36,505 nt of DNA from Pseudonocardia sp. (GTDB taxonomy: Bacteria; Actinomycetota; Actinomycetes; Mycobacteriales; Pseudonocardiaceae), in assembly GCA_019244295.1 (NCBI GenBank), contig JAFASX010000131.1, positions 1 to 36,505 of the forward strand, read 5' to 3'. The translations under genes were made by a program, and so were the position numbers. Shown here piece after piece: positions 1-9,174 of the stretch. The stretch's first letter is position 1, and every line of letters begins with the position of its first letter. The notes beneath the pieces were generated by a model. That model was not told the DNA's origin. It made no database searches and saw nothing but the letters and a program-made list of their open reading frames with translations.

Positions 1-998
1 GTCCGGATCGATGAGGGCAACCACGCCGAGGACCTTGTTGCCCGGTTGAGCCACCGCCACCAGCCGGTCCCGGTCGCGCACCGGGCCCCCGGCCTCAATG
101 GCACGGGCCACAATCTGCTCCCGGCGGGCGGGGCTGAGCTTCGGGTACGGCTCGGGTGGGCCGGGACCGGCCCAGGCAGTGAGGTTGCCGTGGCGGTCCT
201 CGATAGCGACTGGCAACCCAGTCAGCTGGTGCAGGGTGCGTGCGATGCCCTCCTGACCGTCACCAGCGGAGGCCGCCGCGGTGAGCCGGTCGTGAATATC
301 CACGCTGCACTCGAGGGCCGCCGATGATTGCGCCAGCGATGTCATCGCTTGTTCCAAGGTCAGGTTTGCCGCGCGCAACCCGTCGGCCGCCGCTCGCTCA
401 CGCGCAGCGGCTTCGCGCTCGCGTTCGGCGCTGGCCCAGGCCTGCGCATGCAAGCGGGCGTTGGCCAGCGCGACACCAGCCTGCTGTGCCAGCACGTTGA
501 GCAGGAACTGGACGTGGTTATCGGGTTCGGTGTCGGCGCCGACGACCAGGAAGCCCACCTCGTCATCCAAGATCGAGAGCGGATACGCCCAGGCCCAGCA
601 AGCTCCGGGCACATGTACCACGGTACCTACTCGATCGAGTTCGGCGAGCTGAGCAGCCAGCGCCTCGGCGTTGGCCGGGTGACCGACGCCCTCGACACGC
701 CGCCAGCCCCCGTCGAGATACACCGCCTCGGGACGGCATTTACCCAGTGACGGGACGGCCGTCGTGGTGATGCGCAGGATCTCGGCCTCATCCCGGCTGC
801 GGGTCATCACCATCGACAGGGTGAGCAGCGGGCGGAACGACGCGAGCTGCTCCCGCAACACGGCCTCACGTTCGGCCGCATTCCCGGCCGCCGTCACGAC
901 CGGGCAGCAGCCAAGTCAGGGGGAACGCAGTACAGGTTTTTCAGCGCACCCAGGGGGACCGATAGGCCAGGAACTCCGAGCTCGATCAGCTCCGCCAT
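1..998 (-). pseudogene. GAF-domain regulator (PucR/CdaR-like), frameshifted, runs off the left edge
   Basis: The gene reads leftward from ATG at 998, behind a strong GGAGGAGA ribosome site at 1004-1011. The first 34 codons (MAELIELGVPG..., ending ...PPDLAAARS) meet TGA at 894-896. The protein continues in another frame from about 897 (VVTAAGNAAEREAVLREQL...) to the window edge, so one small indel near 895-900 breaks it. The readable part holds a GAF-like segment (LLTLSMVMTRSRDEAEILR, later FLLNVLAQQAGVALANARLH), a coiled stretch rich in Ala, Glu and Arg, and then TGLPVAIEDRHGNLTAWAG. That order is typical of PucR/CdaR-type regulators whose C-terminal helix-turn-helix would lie left of base 1. 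The family call is from recognition. The missing C-terminus prevents certainty about the DNA-binding domain. Confidence 0.7.
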
Positions 999-1111
999 GC
1001 CGATCTCCTCCTGCTTCCCCGATCCGCGCTATTCTCCCACAGTCGGTGCGCCTGCGCTCAGCTGTACTCAGATCGTGTAGGGATGCAGCCGCTAGCCACG
1101 GGCCCTTGCGC

Positions 1112-1141
1112 CCAGTGACCATTGAGCCAGTGACCATTGAG
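1112..1141. repeat. 15-bp tandem duplication
   Basis: The unit CCAGTGACCATTGAG occurs twice, perfectly and back to back. It lies where the HAD-like reading frame loses resemblance to its family, so it marks slippage or a junction in decaying sequence. Confidence 0.85.
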
Positions 1142-1317
1142 TAGTTCACCTCAGGCGCGTGTTCGTTCGCCGCCGCGGCGAGAAACAGGTCGGGATCGGG
1201 CTTGGCGTAGCGGACCTGATCGCGGGTAACCAGTGGCGTACCCAGCGGCAGCCCGAGCATGTTTAGCGCGGGCCGAGCTGACATCGCCAAACCGCTGGTG
1301 GCGATTGCCCACGGCAC
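1141..1317 (-). pseudogene. HAD-superfamily phosphatase remnant
   Basis: About 55 codons on the minus strand read WAIATSG, then ARPALNMLGLP, then VTRDQVRYAKPDPDLFLAAA. This is the HAD motif II Ser/Thr region followed by the motif III lysine in the KPDPDLF context of the beta-phosphoglucomutase-like branch. A TAA stop lies directly upstream of the first usable codon (GTG at 1317). The nucleophile motif DxDGT and the C-terminal motif IV are both absent, so the piece cannot make an enzyme. It shares a frame with the following GAF gene but is separated from it by TGA at 916-918. It is probably the remains of a complete gene that once sat upstream of the GAF regulator. Confidence 0.7.
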
Positions 1318-1358
1318 GGCTTACTCACGTGAGCGGATGCCGCGCCTCCGAACGCCTA

Positions 1359-1703
1359 TCACAACACCAGCTGGAATAGACCGAAAGCACGCTCCCAATG
1401 CTCGGTCGTCGGATGCGTCAAAGGCGGATCTATCACCCTGAATGTCCGCGCCAGCGCGATGCTGAGCCCGCCGAACAGCTCGGGCAGCAGTTGCTCGGTG
1501 TCCTCAGCGAAGGTGACATCCGCTGGTGGCCACCGCGCCACCTGACGTAGCAGCTCGCGGACCTCTTCGGCCTCGGCGAGCTTGTCGAATTCACGCATCC
1601 GTTCCTGAATGCCTTTGGTGATTGGCAGGTCCTGCGGAACGATGACGTCCCGCCCATTCCATTTGGCCGAGTTGCGCCCGGCTATGGCGACGTCGTCGAT
1701 CAT
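1359..1703 (-). CDS. DUF1931 histone-fold protein, N-terminally shortened
   Basis: The 114-residue product carries hallmark stretches of the DUF1931 (bacterial histone-fold) family: NGRDVIVPQDLPITKG near the start, then LPELFGGLSIALARTF, and TEHWERAFGLFQLVL at the very end. Family members are about 150 residues and fold as a pseudo-dimer of two histone folds. Upstream of ATG 1703 the frame still reads like the family (RWEFTRRLDQ) but then meets a TGA at about 1740-1742, and no alternative start lies between. Roughly 25-40 N-terminal residues are therefore missing, probably through a frameshift. The short form may be made from ATG 1703, but it would lack part of the first histone fold. I see no clear ribosome site. 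It may well be non-functional. Confidence 0.65.
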   Translation of the reverse strand: MIDDVAIAGRNSAKWNGRDVIVPQDLPITKGIQERMREFDKLAEAEEVRELLRQVARWPPADVTFAEDTEQLLPELFGGLSIALARTFRVIDPPLTHPTTEHWERAFGLFQLVL

Positions 1704-2151
1704 CTGGTCGAGCCGGCGGGTGAATTCCCACCGATCGCTTCACCCCCACGGGCCAAGGCAGCCAGCGGCGTTGCCTTTCGCCACCCACCGCAACCCACGC
1801 CGTCTCCGACACCCAGCAGCGGCCGCGACCTCAGCAACCGACGCACCCCCAGTCATCGTCATCACTCCAGTTCGAACAACTCAAACGGGGTGTTGCATCC
1901 ACTCCTTGAACCCACCCGAAAGGAGGACAGCCCTGGGGTTTGATTCGCCTGAAGGCGGACAGCCCTGTGTTGAACGGCGACAGCATGGTTGGCCCTGTGC
2001 CCGCAGGTGAAGGCGCCAGGCGGATTTGGGCCCAGTAGGGCCAGGTCAGGCACCGCCAGGTTTGCCAGCGTGGACGCACCGGCCCGGCAGGCCGCTCGCC
2101 CGGAGGCTGGCTTGTCGTTACCGAGAACGTGAGAGAGAGAAGGGACACGCC
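1704..2151. other. intergenic region upstream of the chaperone operon
   Basis: About 450 bases without a convincing gene. The right part is the leader of hsp20. A short imperfect duplication (GGAGGACAGCCCTG near 1921 and GGCGGACAGCCCTG near 1955) and a HAIR-like site are the only structures I see. No CIRCE element (TTAGCACTC-N9-GAGTGCTAA) is present. Confidence 0.5.
1865..1885 (+). promoter_or_regulatory. degenerate HAIR-like (HspR) site
   Basis: CTCCAGT-N7-ACTCAAA matches the actinobacterial HspR operator CTTGAGT-N7-ACTCAAG at 11 of 14 positions with exact spacing. It lies about 270 bp upstream of the hsp20 start. The match is imperfect, so HspR control of this operon is only a suggestion. 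Confidence 0.3.
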
Positions 2152-2661
2152 ATGGCACTGATGCGTTTCGACCCGTTCCGGGAGTTGGATCGGGTCACTG
2201 AGCAGATGATGGGCAGCAGGATGCCACGGACGATGCCGATGGAAGCGTGGCGTAGAAAAGACGAGTTCTTCATTCAGGTTGATTTGCCCGGCGTGGATGA
2301 AAACGACGTGGAGCTGACTGTTGAACGAAATGTGGTAAACATCCGGACACAGCGCCGGCCCGCGCATAAAGAAGGCGACGAGGTGATTATCGACGAGCGC
2401 CCACACGGCACTTTTGCCCGGCAGTTGTTCCTCGGCGATAACCTTAAGACGGACGAGCTGTCCGCGGAATTCAATCGCGGCGTGCTCACGCTGATAATCC
2501 CGATCGTTGAGGCGAGCAAACCGCGCCGTATCCAGGTGAGCGCCCGGCAGGAACTTCCAGACACCGGTGAGGCCACCAGCACCGGTGAGGCCACTAGCAC
2601 CGGTGAGACCACTAGCACCAGTGAGACCACTAGCACCAGTGAGGCCACTAGCGAGGATTAG
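2152..2661 (+). CDS. hsp20: small heat-shock protein, Hsp20/alpha-crystallin family
   Basis: ATP-independent holdase that binds unfolding proteins in the cytoplasm and passes them to the DnaK and ClpB machines encoded downstream. The 169-residue product starts MALMRFDPFRELDRV, a classic Hsp20 N-terminus. Its alpha-crystallin domain spans roughly residues 30-125 (EFFIQVDLPGVDENDVEL, later ADELSAEFNRGVLTLIIP-like beta strands). I chose ATG 2152 because a purine-rich ribosome site (GAGAGAGAGAAGGGA) precedes it and the family begins there; the frame stays open 42 codons further upstream. The C-terminus is unusual: five TGEATS-type hexapeptides encoded by an 18-bp minisatellite replace the usual short tail. 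It is the first gene of the chaperone operon, 84 bp before dnaK. Confidence 0.93.
   Translation: MALMRFDPFRELDRVTEQMMGSRMPRTMPMEAWRRKDEFFIQVDLPGVDENDVELTVERNVVNIRTQRRPAHKEGDEVIIDERPHGTFARQLFLGDNLKTDELSAEFNRGVLTLIIPIVEASKPRRIQVSARQELPDTGEATSTGEATSTGETTSTSETTSTSEATSED
2563..2652 (+). repeat. 18-bp minisatellite (5 units) inside hsp20
   Basis: Five adjacent 18-bp units related to ACCGGTGAGGCCACTAGC encode TGEATS, TGEATS, TGETTS, TSETTS and TSEATS. The units differ at one to three bases. The repeat keeps frame because 18 is a multiple of three, so copy number could vary without breaking the protein. Confidence 0.95.
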
Positions 2662-2745
2662 AGGCGGCTCGCCTGCTCGCTGACGCGCGTGCGGTGCAGG
2701 CCTCGCAGACGACACCCGCGACAGGGTGATGAGGAGCGTTCGATC

Positions 2746-4635
2746 ATGGCTAGGGCAGTGGGTATCGATCTTGGTACGACCAACTCGGTGATCGCCTCCT
2801 GGGAAGGCGGCCAGGCCGAAGTGATCCCTAACGCGGAGGGTGCGCGGACGACGCCGTCGGTGGTGGCGTTCACCGACTCTGGTGAGCGCCTGGTGGGGCA
2901 GCTGGCCAGAAGGCAGGCGATTCTGAATCCCAAGGGGACGATTTATTCAGCGAAGCGCTTCATCGGGCGCCGGTTTGACGAAGTCAGCGAAGAAGCCAAA
3001 GCGGTGGCGTTCAATGTGGTGGCTGGGCCGAACGGGGAGGCCCGTTTCGATATCCGCGGAAAGCTGTACGCACCGGAGGAGATTAGCGCGCTAGTGCTGC
3101 GCAAGCTCGCCGATGATGCCGGGAAGTTCTTAGGGGAACGGGTCACCGAAGCGGTGATCACGGTCCCGGCCTATTTCAATGACGCGCAGCGTCAGGCCAC
3201 CAAGGACGCCGGCCGCATTGCCGGGCTTCAAGTACTGCGCATTATCAACGAGCCGACCGCCGCGGCTCTGGCCTACGGGCTGGACAAGCGATCGCATGAG
3301 ACGGTGCTGGTGTTCGACTTGGGCGGCGGCACGTTCGATATCAGTATTCTCGATGTCGGCGATGGCGTAGTGGAAGTACGTTCCACCGCCGGTGACACCC
3401 ACCTCGGCGGCGATGACTTCGACCGCCGGCTGGTCGATCATCTAGCCGAGGAGTTTCAGAAGAACAACGGCATTGATCTGCGCAAGGATCCGCAGGCATT
3501 GCAGCGGCTGTTCGAGGCCGCGGAGAAGGCCAAAGTCGAGCTGAGCTCGGTGACCCAGACGCAAATCAGCTTGCCGTTTGTCACCGCCGATGCCACCGGC
3601 CCGAAGCATTTGCAAACCACGATCACCCGCTCGCGGTTCGAGCAGCTCACCGCTGACCTGGTGGAGCGCACCATGGGCCCGGTCAAGCAGGCCATGGGCG
3701 ATGCCAAGATCAGTGCCAATGACATTGACGAGGTCATTCTGGTGGGCGGGTCGACTCGGATCCCCGCCGTGCAGCAGCTGGTCCGTCGCCTGACCGGCGG
3801 CAAAGACCCCAACATGAGCGTCAACCCCGACGAGGTAGTCGCCGTGGGCGCGGCAATCCAGGCCGGTGTGCTCAAGGGTGAGGTCTCGGATGTGGTGTTG
3901 CTGGATGTCACGCCGCTCTCGCTGGGGGTGGAGACCCGCGGTGGGGTGATGACCCGGATCATGGAACGGAACACCACCATCCCGGCGCGGCGCAGCGAGG
4001 TGTTCTCCACCGCTGAGGACAGCCAGTCCGCCGTCGATGTGGTGGTGCTGCAGGGAGAACGGGAACGGGCCGCGGACAACCGGGTGCTCGGCCGGTTCCG
4101 GCTGGAGAACATCCGCCCTGCCCCGCGTGGGGAGCCGCAGATCGAGGTCACCTTCGATATCGACGCCAACGGCATCGTCAATGTCACCGCCCGTGACCGG
4201 GATACCGGAGCGCAGCAGAGCATCACCATCAGCGAGAGCTCCAACCTCGACTCCGCCGAGATCGACCGCATGGTCGCCGAAGCGGAGCGCAACCGCGCCG
4301 CCGACCAGCAGCTGCGCCAGGAAGTGGACGCCCGCAACGAGCTGGACACCATCGCCTACCAGGTGCAGCGGCGGCTGGACGAACTCGGCGACAATGCGCC
4401 AGCGCACGAGAAGGCACGGGCCGAGCTCCTCGTCGGAGACGCCCGCAGGGCCATTCAAGATCAAGCACCGCTACCGAGGGTGCGTGAGCTGACCAGCGAG
4501 CTCCAGCAGGTACTCCAAGCGCTGATGGCACGGACGAACGCCGGTGTCGGTGCGGGCCCAGCCCCAGCCGCTGGCGCTAGGCCTGGGGCTGGGCCTGATG
4601 ACGATGTCGTCGACGCCGACTTCGACCGCAGCTGA
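2746..4635 (+). CDS. dnaK: Hsp70 chaperone DnaK (operon paralogue)
   Basis: ATP-driven chaperone that refolds proteins together with the DnaJ, GrpE and ClpB encoded next to it. The 629-residue protein shows the Hsp70 actin-fold signatures: GIDLGTTNS at residue 5, [13 protein letters not shown] near 167, [12 protein letters not shown] near 189 and [13 protein letters not shown] near 330. The beta-sandwich substrate domain follows from about 389 ([15 protein letters not shown]), then a helical lid and a Pro/Ala/Gly-rich linker ending [15 protein letters not shown] 2746 is preceded by GAGGAG at 2730-2735. The N-terminal wording ([18 protein letters not shown]) differs from what I know of the housekeeping actinobacterial DnaK, and Hsp20, CbpA and CbpM sit in the operon, so I infer a second, stress-dedicated copy. 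Confidence 0.95.
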   Translation: MARAVGIDLGTTNSVIASWEGGQAEVIPNAEGARTTPSVVAFTDSGERLVGQLARRQAILNPKGTIYSAKRFIGRRFDEVSEEAKAVAFNVVAGPNGEARFDIRGKLYAPEEISALVLRKLADDAGKFLGERVTEAVITVPAYFNDAQRQATKDAGRIAGLQVLRIINEPTAAALAYGLDKRSHETVLVFDLGGGTFDISILDVGDGVVEVRSTAGDTHLGGDDFDRRLVDHLAEEFQKNNGIDLRKDPQALQRLFEAAEKAKVELSSVTQTQISLPFVTADATGPKHLQTTITRSRFEQLTADLVERTMGPVKQAMGDAKISANDIDEVILVGGSTRIPAVQQLVRRLTGGKDPNMSVNPDEVVAVGAAIQAGVLKGEVSDVVLLDVTPLSLGVETRGGVMTRIMERNTTIPARRSEVFSTAEDSQSAVDVVVLQGERERAADNRVLGRFRLENIRPAPRGEPQIEVTFDIDANGIVNVTARDRDTGAQQSITISESSNLDSAEIDRMVAEAERNRAADQQLRQEVDARNELDTIAYQVQRRLDELGDNAPAHEKARAELLVGDARRAIQDQAPLPRVRELTSELQQVLQALMARTNAGVGAGPAPAAGARPGAGPDDDVVDADFDRS

Positions 4636-4647
4636 GGCGGCCAGCAG

Positions 4648-5163
4648 ATGCATCCTGAGCCAGCGCGTTACGAGGCGGGGGTAGGCGACCCGGAGCAGCA
4701 CGACCTGGCGCAATCGAGCGCCGGTGACGAGGCCGCGGTCGAGGCCATCCTCGAGGGCCAGTTACGCCGGGCGCTGGCCGATCTGGACAACCTGCGCAAG
4801 CGGTACACCCGCGAACTGGAGCGGCAGCGGGCGGCGGAGGTAGGCCGCGTGGCCAGCGCCTGGCTGCCGGTGCTGGACAACCTCGACCTGGCTCTGGGTC
4901 ATGCCGACGCGGACCCGGCGACGATCATCGAGGGGGTCCGCGCGGTGCGTGACCAGGCCCTCGCGGTTCTGGCCAAGCTGGGGTTCTCCCGCCACGACGA
5001 GGTGGGCGTGCCGTTCGACCCGGCCCGGCATGAGGTCGTCAACGTGGTCGATGACCCCCGGGCCGAGCCGGGAACGGTAGTGGCGGTGCTGCGCCCTGGC
5101 TACGGGACGCCGGAGCGGCAGCTGCGCCCGGGTGCGGTGACCGTCGCGGGCCGCCGGAGCTGA
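4648..5163 (+). CDS. grpE: GrpE nucleotide exchange factor
   Basis: GrpE dimers release ADP from DnaK and so reset its cycle. The 171-residue protein has an acidic N-terminus, the long helix (LRRALADLDNLRKRYTREL) that makes the dimer coiled coil, the core VLDNLDLALG and the beta-domain signature VVAVLRPGYGTPERQLRPG near the C-terminus. It is slightly shorter than typical actinobacterial GrpE. It starts 12 bp after dnaK and stops 6 bp before dnaJ, so all three genes are clearly co-transcribed. A GGCGGCCAGCAG stretch upstream is a weak ribosome site, consistent with coupling to dnaK translation. Confidence 0.93.
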   Translation: MHPEPARYEAGVGDPEQHDLAQSSAGDEAAVEAILEGQLRRALADLDNLRKRYTRELERQRAAEVGRVASAWLPVLDNLDLALGHADADPATIIEGVRAVRDQALAVLAKLGFSRHDEVGVPFDPARHEVVNVVDDPRAEPGTVVAVLRPGYGTPERQLRPGAVTVAGRRS

Positions 5164-5169
5164 CGGACA

Positions 5170-6069
5170 ATGGCGCGCGACTACTACGACACTCTCAGGG
5201 TCTCCCGCACCGCGAGCGCTGAGGAGATCCAGCACGCCTATCGCAAGCTCGCCCGGCAGTACCACCCTGACGTCAACCACGACCCCGGGGCCGAGGAGCG
5301 CTTCAAGGAGATCAGCGAGGCGTACAGCGTGCTGTCCGACCCCGATACCCGTCGGCGTTACGACCGGTTCGGGCCCGATTTCCAGCACATCCCGGAGGGC
5401 TACGAATCCTACGTCGGCGGGGCTCGCACCGGAGGGCGCGCCTCGCCGTTCGGGGGGTTCGGTACTGGCGGCATCAATATCGACGACCTGTTCGGCGATT
5501 TTTTCAGTTCGCGTGGCGCGGCGGGCCCGCTTTCCGGAGCGGATCAGGAGGCCGAGCTTGAGCTCTCGGTCGAAGAAGCCTACCAGGGCGGCACCCGGCG
5601 GATCACTCTGTCGGGGTTGGGTACGCCCATCAGTCTCGACGTGGAGGTTCCCGCGGGAGTCGTCGACGGGCAGCGCATCCGGCTAGCCGGCCGCGGTGGG
5701 CAGGGCTTACGCGGCGGCGCGGCGGGGGATCTCTATCTGGTGGCGCGGATTGCGCCACACCCGCGCTACCGGGTCAATGGCCGCGATATCTCGGTGGATC
5801 TGCCGCTGGCGCCCTGGGAGGGTGCGCTGGGGGCAAGCGTACCGGTGATCACTCCGGGCGGGGAGGCCAAGGTGCGGGTTCCGGCCGGGTCATCGACAGG
5901 TCGCAGGTTGCGATTGCGCGGGGAAGGCATGCCCAACCCGCAGGGAATACCCGGTGATCTCTACGCCGAGGTGAAGATTATGGTGCCGCGGAAGCTGACG
6001 CGGCGGGAGCGGGAACTGTTCGAGTCGCTGCGCCGCGATTCGGCATTCGACCCGAGGAGCGGCACATGA
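5170..6069 (+). CDS. cbpA: DnaJ co-chaperone, class B (CbpA type)
   Basis: Hsp40 that delivers clients to DnaK and triggers its ATP hydrolysis. The J domain occupies residues 1-70 with the essential HPD motif (YHPDVN). A Gly/Phe-rich region follows (about 75-110: [18 protein letters not shown]), then two C-terminal beta-barrel client domains ([15 protein letters not shown]; later [21 protein letters not shown]). There is no CxxCxGxG zinc-finger region, which separates this protein from canonical DnaJ and places it with CbpA. The product is 299 residues. The adjacent cbpM-like gene supports this call, since CbpM binds the J domain of CbpA. The ATG lies 6 bp after the grpE stop. Confidence 0.93.
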   Translation: MARDYYDTLRVSRTASAEEIQHAYRKLARQYHPDVNHDPGAEERFKEISEAYSVLSDPDTRRRYDRFGPDFQHIPEGYESYVGGARTGGRASPFGGFGTGGINIDDLFGDFFSSRGAAGPLSGADQEAELELSVEEAYQGGTRRITLSGLGTPISLDVEVPAGVVDGQRIRLAGRGGQGLRGGAAGDLYLVARIAPHPRYRVNGRDISVDLPLAPWEGALGASVPVITPGGEAKVRVPAGSSTGRRLRLRGEGMPNPQGIPGDLYAEVKIMVPRKLTRRERELFESLRRDSAFDPRSGT

Positions 6070-6142
6070 CCCGCCAATGTACTGTGCCCCGCCCTAGGGA
6101 TCTTCGGTGCCCTGCTGGGCCTCGCCGGGCGGAGGAGGCGTG

Positions 6143-6487
6143 ATGGCTGGCTACGCGCTGGTGCGGTTGTCCGGGCTCAGCTTGGAGGAGTTTGCGACGC
6201 GGGCTGGGATGCATCCTGATCTGGTGCGCCGGCTGGTGGCGCTGGGCTTGCTGGAGCCGGTCCAGGACACCAGCGGCCAGTGGTGGTTCGCGGCGCCGCA
6301 GCTGCGGGCCGCGGCCCGGATCCAGCGGCTGCGCGCTGGCCTGTCGTTGAATTACGCCGCGCTCGGGCTGGTGATAGACCTGCTCGACCGCATCGACGCG
6401 CTGGAGGCCACGCTGCGCGCCACCGGGGCTCGCCCACCCCGAGACGCCGCCCGTGGGCCGTCAGCGACGGCCCGGTGTGAGGACTGA
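6143..6487 (+). CDS. cbpM: CbpM-like chaperone modulator (MerR-fold)
   Basis: A 114-residue protein with an N-terminal winged-helix-like half (LEEFATRAGMHPDLVRRLVALGLLEP) and a helical half (AARIQRLRAGLSLNYAALGLVIDLLDRIDALEATL). This is the CbpM layout: CbpM regulates the J-domain protein CbpA by binding its J domain. Position directly between cbpA and clpB agrees. ATG 6143 follows a very strong GGAGGAGG site (6131-6138); an upstream ATG at 6107 in the same frame has no such site. In many actinobacteria the gene at this position is the MerR-type repressor HspR. The lack of a clear HspR signature and the CbpA partner favour CbpM, but I cannot exclude a DNA-binding role. Confidence 0.8.
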   Translation: MAGYALVRLSGLSLEEFATRAGMHPDLVRRLVALGLLEPVQDTSGQWWFAAPQLRAAARIQRLRAGLSLNYAALGLVIDLLDRIDALEATLRATGARPPRDAARGPSATARCED

Positions 6488-6493
6488 CCCGAT

Positions 6494-9142
6494 ATGGACA
6501 TGAACCGCTTGACCCAGCGCTCGCAGGAAGCGGTGCAGCAGGCCCAGGCTGTGGCGTTGCGCCATGGGCATACCGAGACGGACGGGGAACACCTGCTGCT
6601 GGCCCTGCTCGAGCAGCCCGACGGGCTGGTGCCGCGGCTTCTGCGGCAGTTCAACAACGTGGACGTCGACGCGCTGAGCACCGCCGTCGAGGGTGACCTG
6701 CAACGCAGGCCCAAGGTGACCGGGCCGGGCGCCGCTCCCGGTCAGGTGTTCATCACCCAGAGGCTGGCCCGGGTGCTGGAGGCCGCCGAGCGGGAAGCCA
6801 GACGGCTGAAGGACGAGTACGTCTCCGTCGAGCATCTGCTACTCGCTCTGGCGGACGAGGGCGCCTCCAGCGCGGCCGGCCGGCGGCTGGCGGAGTTCGG
6901 CGTGACCAGGGAAGCGTTCCTGGCCGCGCTGACCCGGATCCGCGGCAACCAGCGGGTCACCTCGGCCACCCCCGAAGGCGCCTACGAGGCGCTGGCCAAG
7001 TACGGGCAGGACCTCGTCGACGCCGCTCGCTCGGGCAAGCTGGAGCCCGTCATCGGGCGCAACGCCGAGATCCGGCGAGTAGTCCAGATCCTGAGCCGCA
7101 AAACGAAAAACAATCCGGTCCTCATCGGCGACCCCGGTGTGGGCAAGACCGCCATCGTGGAGGGGCTGGCCCAACGGATCGTGCGCGGGGACGTGCCCGA
7201 GGGCTTGCGCGATAAGACGATCTTCGCGTTGGACATGGGGTCCCTGGTCGCGGGTGCCAAGTACCGCGGTGAGTTCGAGGAGCGGCTCAAAGCAGTGCTC
7301 GCCGAGGTCAAAGCCGCGCAAGGCCGAATCTTGCTGTTCGTCGACGAGCTGCACACCGTGGTCGGCGCTGGCGCGGCCGAAGGCGCTGCGTCTTCCCTGG
7401 ACGCCGGGAACATGCTCAAGCCGATGCTGGCGCGCGGTGAGCTGCACCTGATCGGCGCGACCACGGTGACCGAGTACCGCAAACATGTTGAGAAGGACGC
7501 CGCGCTGGAGCGCCGTTTCCAGCCGGTGCTGGTGGAGGAGCCCAGCGTCGAGGACACCATCTCCATCCTGCGCGGGCTGCGGGAACGGCTGGAAATCTTC
7601 CACGGGGTTCGCATCCAGGACGGTGCGCTGGTTGCCGCCGCCACGTTGAGCGACCGGTACCTCACCGACCGGTTCCTGCCGGACAAGGCGATCGATCTGG
7701 TCGACGAGGCGTGCGCCCGGCTCCGCACCGAGATCGACTCGATGCCCGCCGAGCTGGATGAGGTGACCCGGCGGGTAATGCGCCTGGAGATCGAGGAAGC
7801 GGCGCTGGCCAAGGAAACCGACCCGGCCAGCCAGACCCGACTGGACCAGCTGCGCAGGGAGCTGGCTGATCTGCGGGCCGAGGCCGACGCGATGCGCGCG
7901 CAGTGGGAGGCTGAGCGCCAAGCGATCCGGCGGGTCCAGGAACTGCGTGCCGAGCTGGAACAGACCCGCCGGGAGATCGAGGAGGCTGAGCGGGCCTACG
8001 ACCTCAACCGCGCTGCCGAGCTCCGCTACGGCACGCTCAGCGAACTGCAACGCCGGCTAGCCGCCGAGGAAGAGCAGCTCGCGGTCAAGCAGGGCGAGCA
8101 CCGGCTGTTACGCGAGGTGGTCACCGAGGACGAGATCGCTGAGATCGTCTCGGCCTGGACGGGGATCCCGATTACCCGGCTGAAGGAGGGCGAACGGGAC
8201 AAGCTGCTGCGTCTCGACGAGGTCCTGCACGAGCGGGTGATCGGCCAGGACGAAGCGGTGCGGGTGGTGTCGGATGCCATCATCCGGGCCCGTTCGGGCA
8301 TCAAGGACCCACGCCGCCCGATCGGCTCGTTCATCTTCCTTGGCCCCACCGGGGTCGGGAAGACCGAGCTGGCCAAGACGCTGGCCGCGGCGCTGTTCGA
8401 CTCCGAAGACAACATGATCCGCATCGACATGAGCGAATACCAGGAGCGCCACACGGTCAGCCGCCTGGTCGGTGCCCCACCCGGCTACGTCGGTTACGAG
8501 GAGGGCGGCCAGCTGACCGAAGCGGTGCGCCGCAAGCCGTACTCGGTGGTGCTCTTCGACGAGATCGAAAAGGCGCACCCCGACGTGTTCAACACGCTGC
8601 TCCAGGTGCTCGACGATGGCCGACTCACCGACGCACAGGGCCGCACGGTCAACTTCCGTAACACCGTGCTGATCATGACGTCGAACATCGGCTCACAATA
8701 TCTCCTGGATGGGGTGACGGCCGAGGCTGAGATCACGCCGGGGGCCCGCGAGCTGGTGATGAGCGAGCTGCGGCAGGTGTTCCGACCCGAGTTCCTCAAC
8801 CGCATCGGCGACATCGTGCTGTTCAGCCCGCTGACTCAGGCCCAGATCGAGCAGATCGTCGAGCTGATGGTCGGCGAGCTGCGCGCCCGGCTCACCGAGC
8901 GCCGGATGAGCCTGGAGATCTCCGACGAGGCGCGCCGGTTCATCGCCGCGCAGGGTTTCGACCCCGTCTACGGAGCCCGGCCCCTGCGCCGGTTCATCGC
9001 CCGCGAGATCGAGACGCGTATCGGCCGGGCCCTGCTCACGGACGCCATCCCGGATGGCACCACCATCCGCGTCGAGCTCAAGGGCGACGAGATCGTCGTC
9101 ACCCACGATGATCCTTCGCTACAGGCCGGCCCAGCGGCATGA
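6494..9142 (+). CDS. clpB: ClpB disaggregase (Hsp100)
   Basis: Hexameric AAA+ machine that threads aggregated proteins and works with DnaK/DnaJ/GrpE. The 882-residue sequence contains the N-terminal Clp repeat domain (residues 1-145), AAA1 with Walker A GDPGVGKT near 213 and Walker B LLFVDELH near 280, the long coiled-coil M domain (about 400-530; EEAALAKE through [15 protein letters not shown]) that contacts DnaK, and AAA2 with GPTGVGKT near 617, [13 protein letters not shown] near 686 and the D2 C-terminal [11 protein letters not shown]. The M domain and the absence of an IGF/IGL loop distinguish it from ClpA and ClpX-type unfoldases that dock ClpP. It starts 6 bp after cbpM and ends the operon; a hairpin follows within 5 bp. 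Confidence 0.96.
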   Translation: MDMNRLTQRSQEAVQQAQAVALRHGHTETDGEHLLLALLEQPDGLVPRLLRQFNNVDVDALSTAVEGDLQRRPKVTGPGAAPGQVFITQRLARVLEAAEREARRLKDEYVSVEHLLLALADEGASSAAGRRLAEFGVTREAFLAALTRIRGNQRVTSATPEGAYEALAKYGQDLVDAARSGKLEPVIGRNAEIRRVVQILSRKTKNNPVLIGDPGVGKTAIVEGLAQRIVRGDVPEGLRDKTIFALDMGSLVAGAKYRGEFEERLKAVLAEVKAAQGRILLFVDELHTVVGAGAAEGAASSLDAGNMLKPMLARGELHLIGATTVTEYRKHVEKDAALERRFQPVLVEEPSVEDTISILRGLRERLEIFHGVRIQDGALVAAATLSDRYLTDRFLPDKAIDLVDEACARLRTEIDSMPAELDEVTRRVMRLEIEEAALAKETDPASQTRLDQLRRELADLRAEADAMRAQWEAERQAIRRVQELRAELEQTRREIEEAERAYDLNRAAELRYGTLSELQRRLAAEEEQLAVKQGEHRLLREVVTEDEIAEIVSAWTGIPITRLKEGERDKLLRLDEVLHERVIGQDEAVRVVSDAIIRARSGIKDPRRPIGSFIFLGPTGVGKTELAKTLAAALFDSEDNMIRIDMSEYQERHTVSRLVGAPPGYVGYEEGGQLTEAVRRKPYSVVLFDEIEKAHPDVFNTLLQVLDDGRLTDAQGRTVNFRNTVLIMTSNIGSQYLLDGVTAEAEITPGARELVMSELRQVFRPEFLNRIGDIVLFSPLTQAQIEQIVELMVGELRARLTERRMSLEISDEARRFIAAQGFDPVYGARPLRRFIAREIETRIGRALLTDAIPDGTTIRVELKGDEIVVTHDDPSLQAGPAA

Positions 9143-9145
9143 CGA

Positions 9146-9165
9146 CCGGGGTTCGCGAACCTCGG
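9146..9165. terminator. hairpin after clpB
   Basis: CCGGGGTTCGCGAACCTCGG is palindromic at 18 of 20 positions and begins 4 bases after the clpB stop, between clpB and the converging broken gene. There is no T-run, as is common for high-GC actinobacterial terminators. It could serve both strands. Confidence 0.5.
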
Positions 9166-9174
9166 AACTGTCAG

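Noticed and set aside
1704..2151. CIRCE element for HrcA control
   Set aside because: TTAGCACTC and GAGTGCTAA are not present upstream of hsp20.
1831..2715. 294-codon minus-strand frame opposite hsp20
   Set aside because: It mirrors the hsp20 codons and its repeated GASGLTG part is only the antisense of the minisatellite; no ribosome site or family.
3442..4464. 340-codon minus-strand frame opposite dnaK
   Set aside because: Shadow of a highly conserved gene in GC-rich DNA; the sequence has no domain.
6839..8050. 403-codon minus-strand frame opposite clpB
   Set aside because: Antisense shadow; clpB motifs explain the stretch fully.
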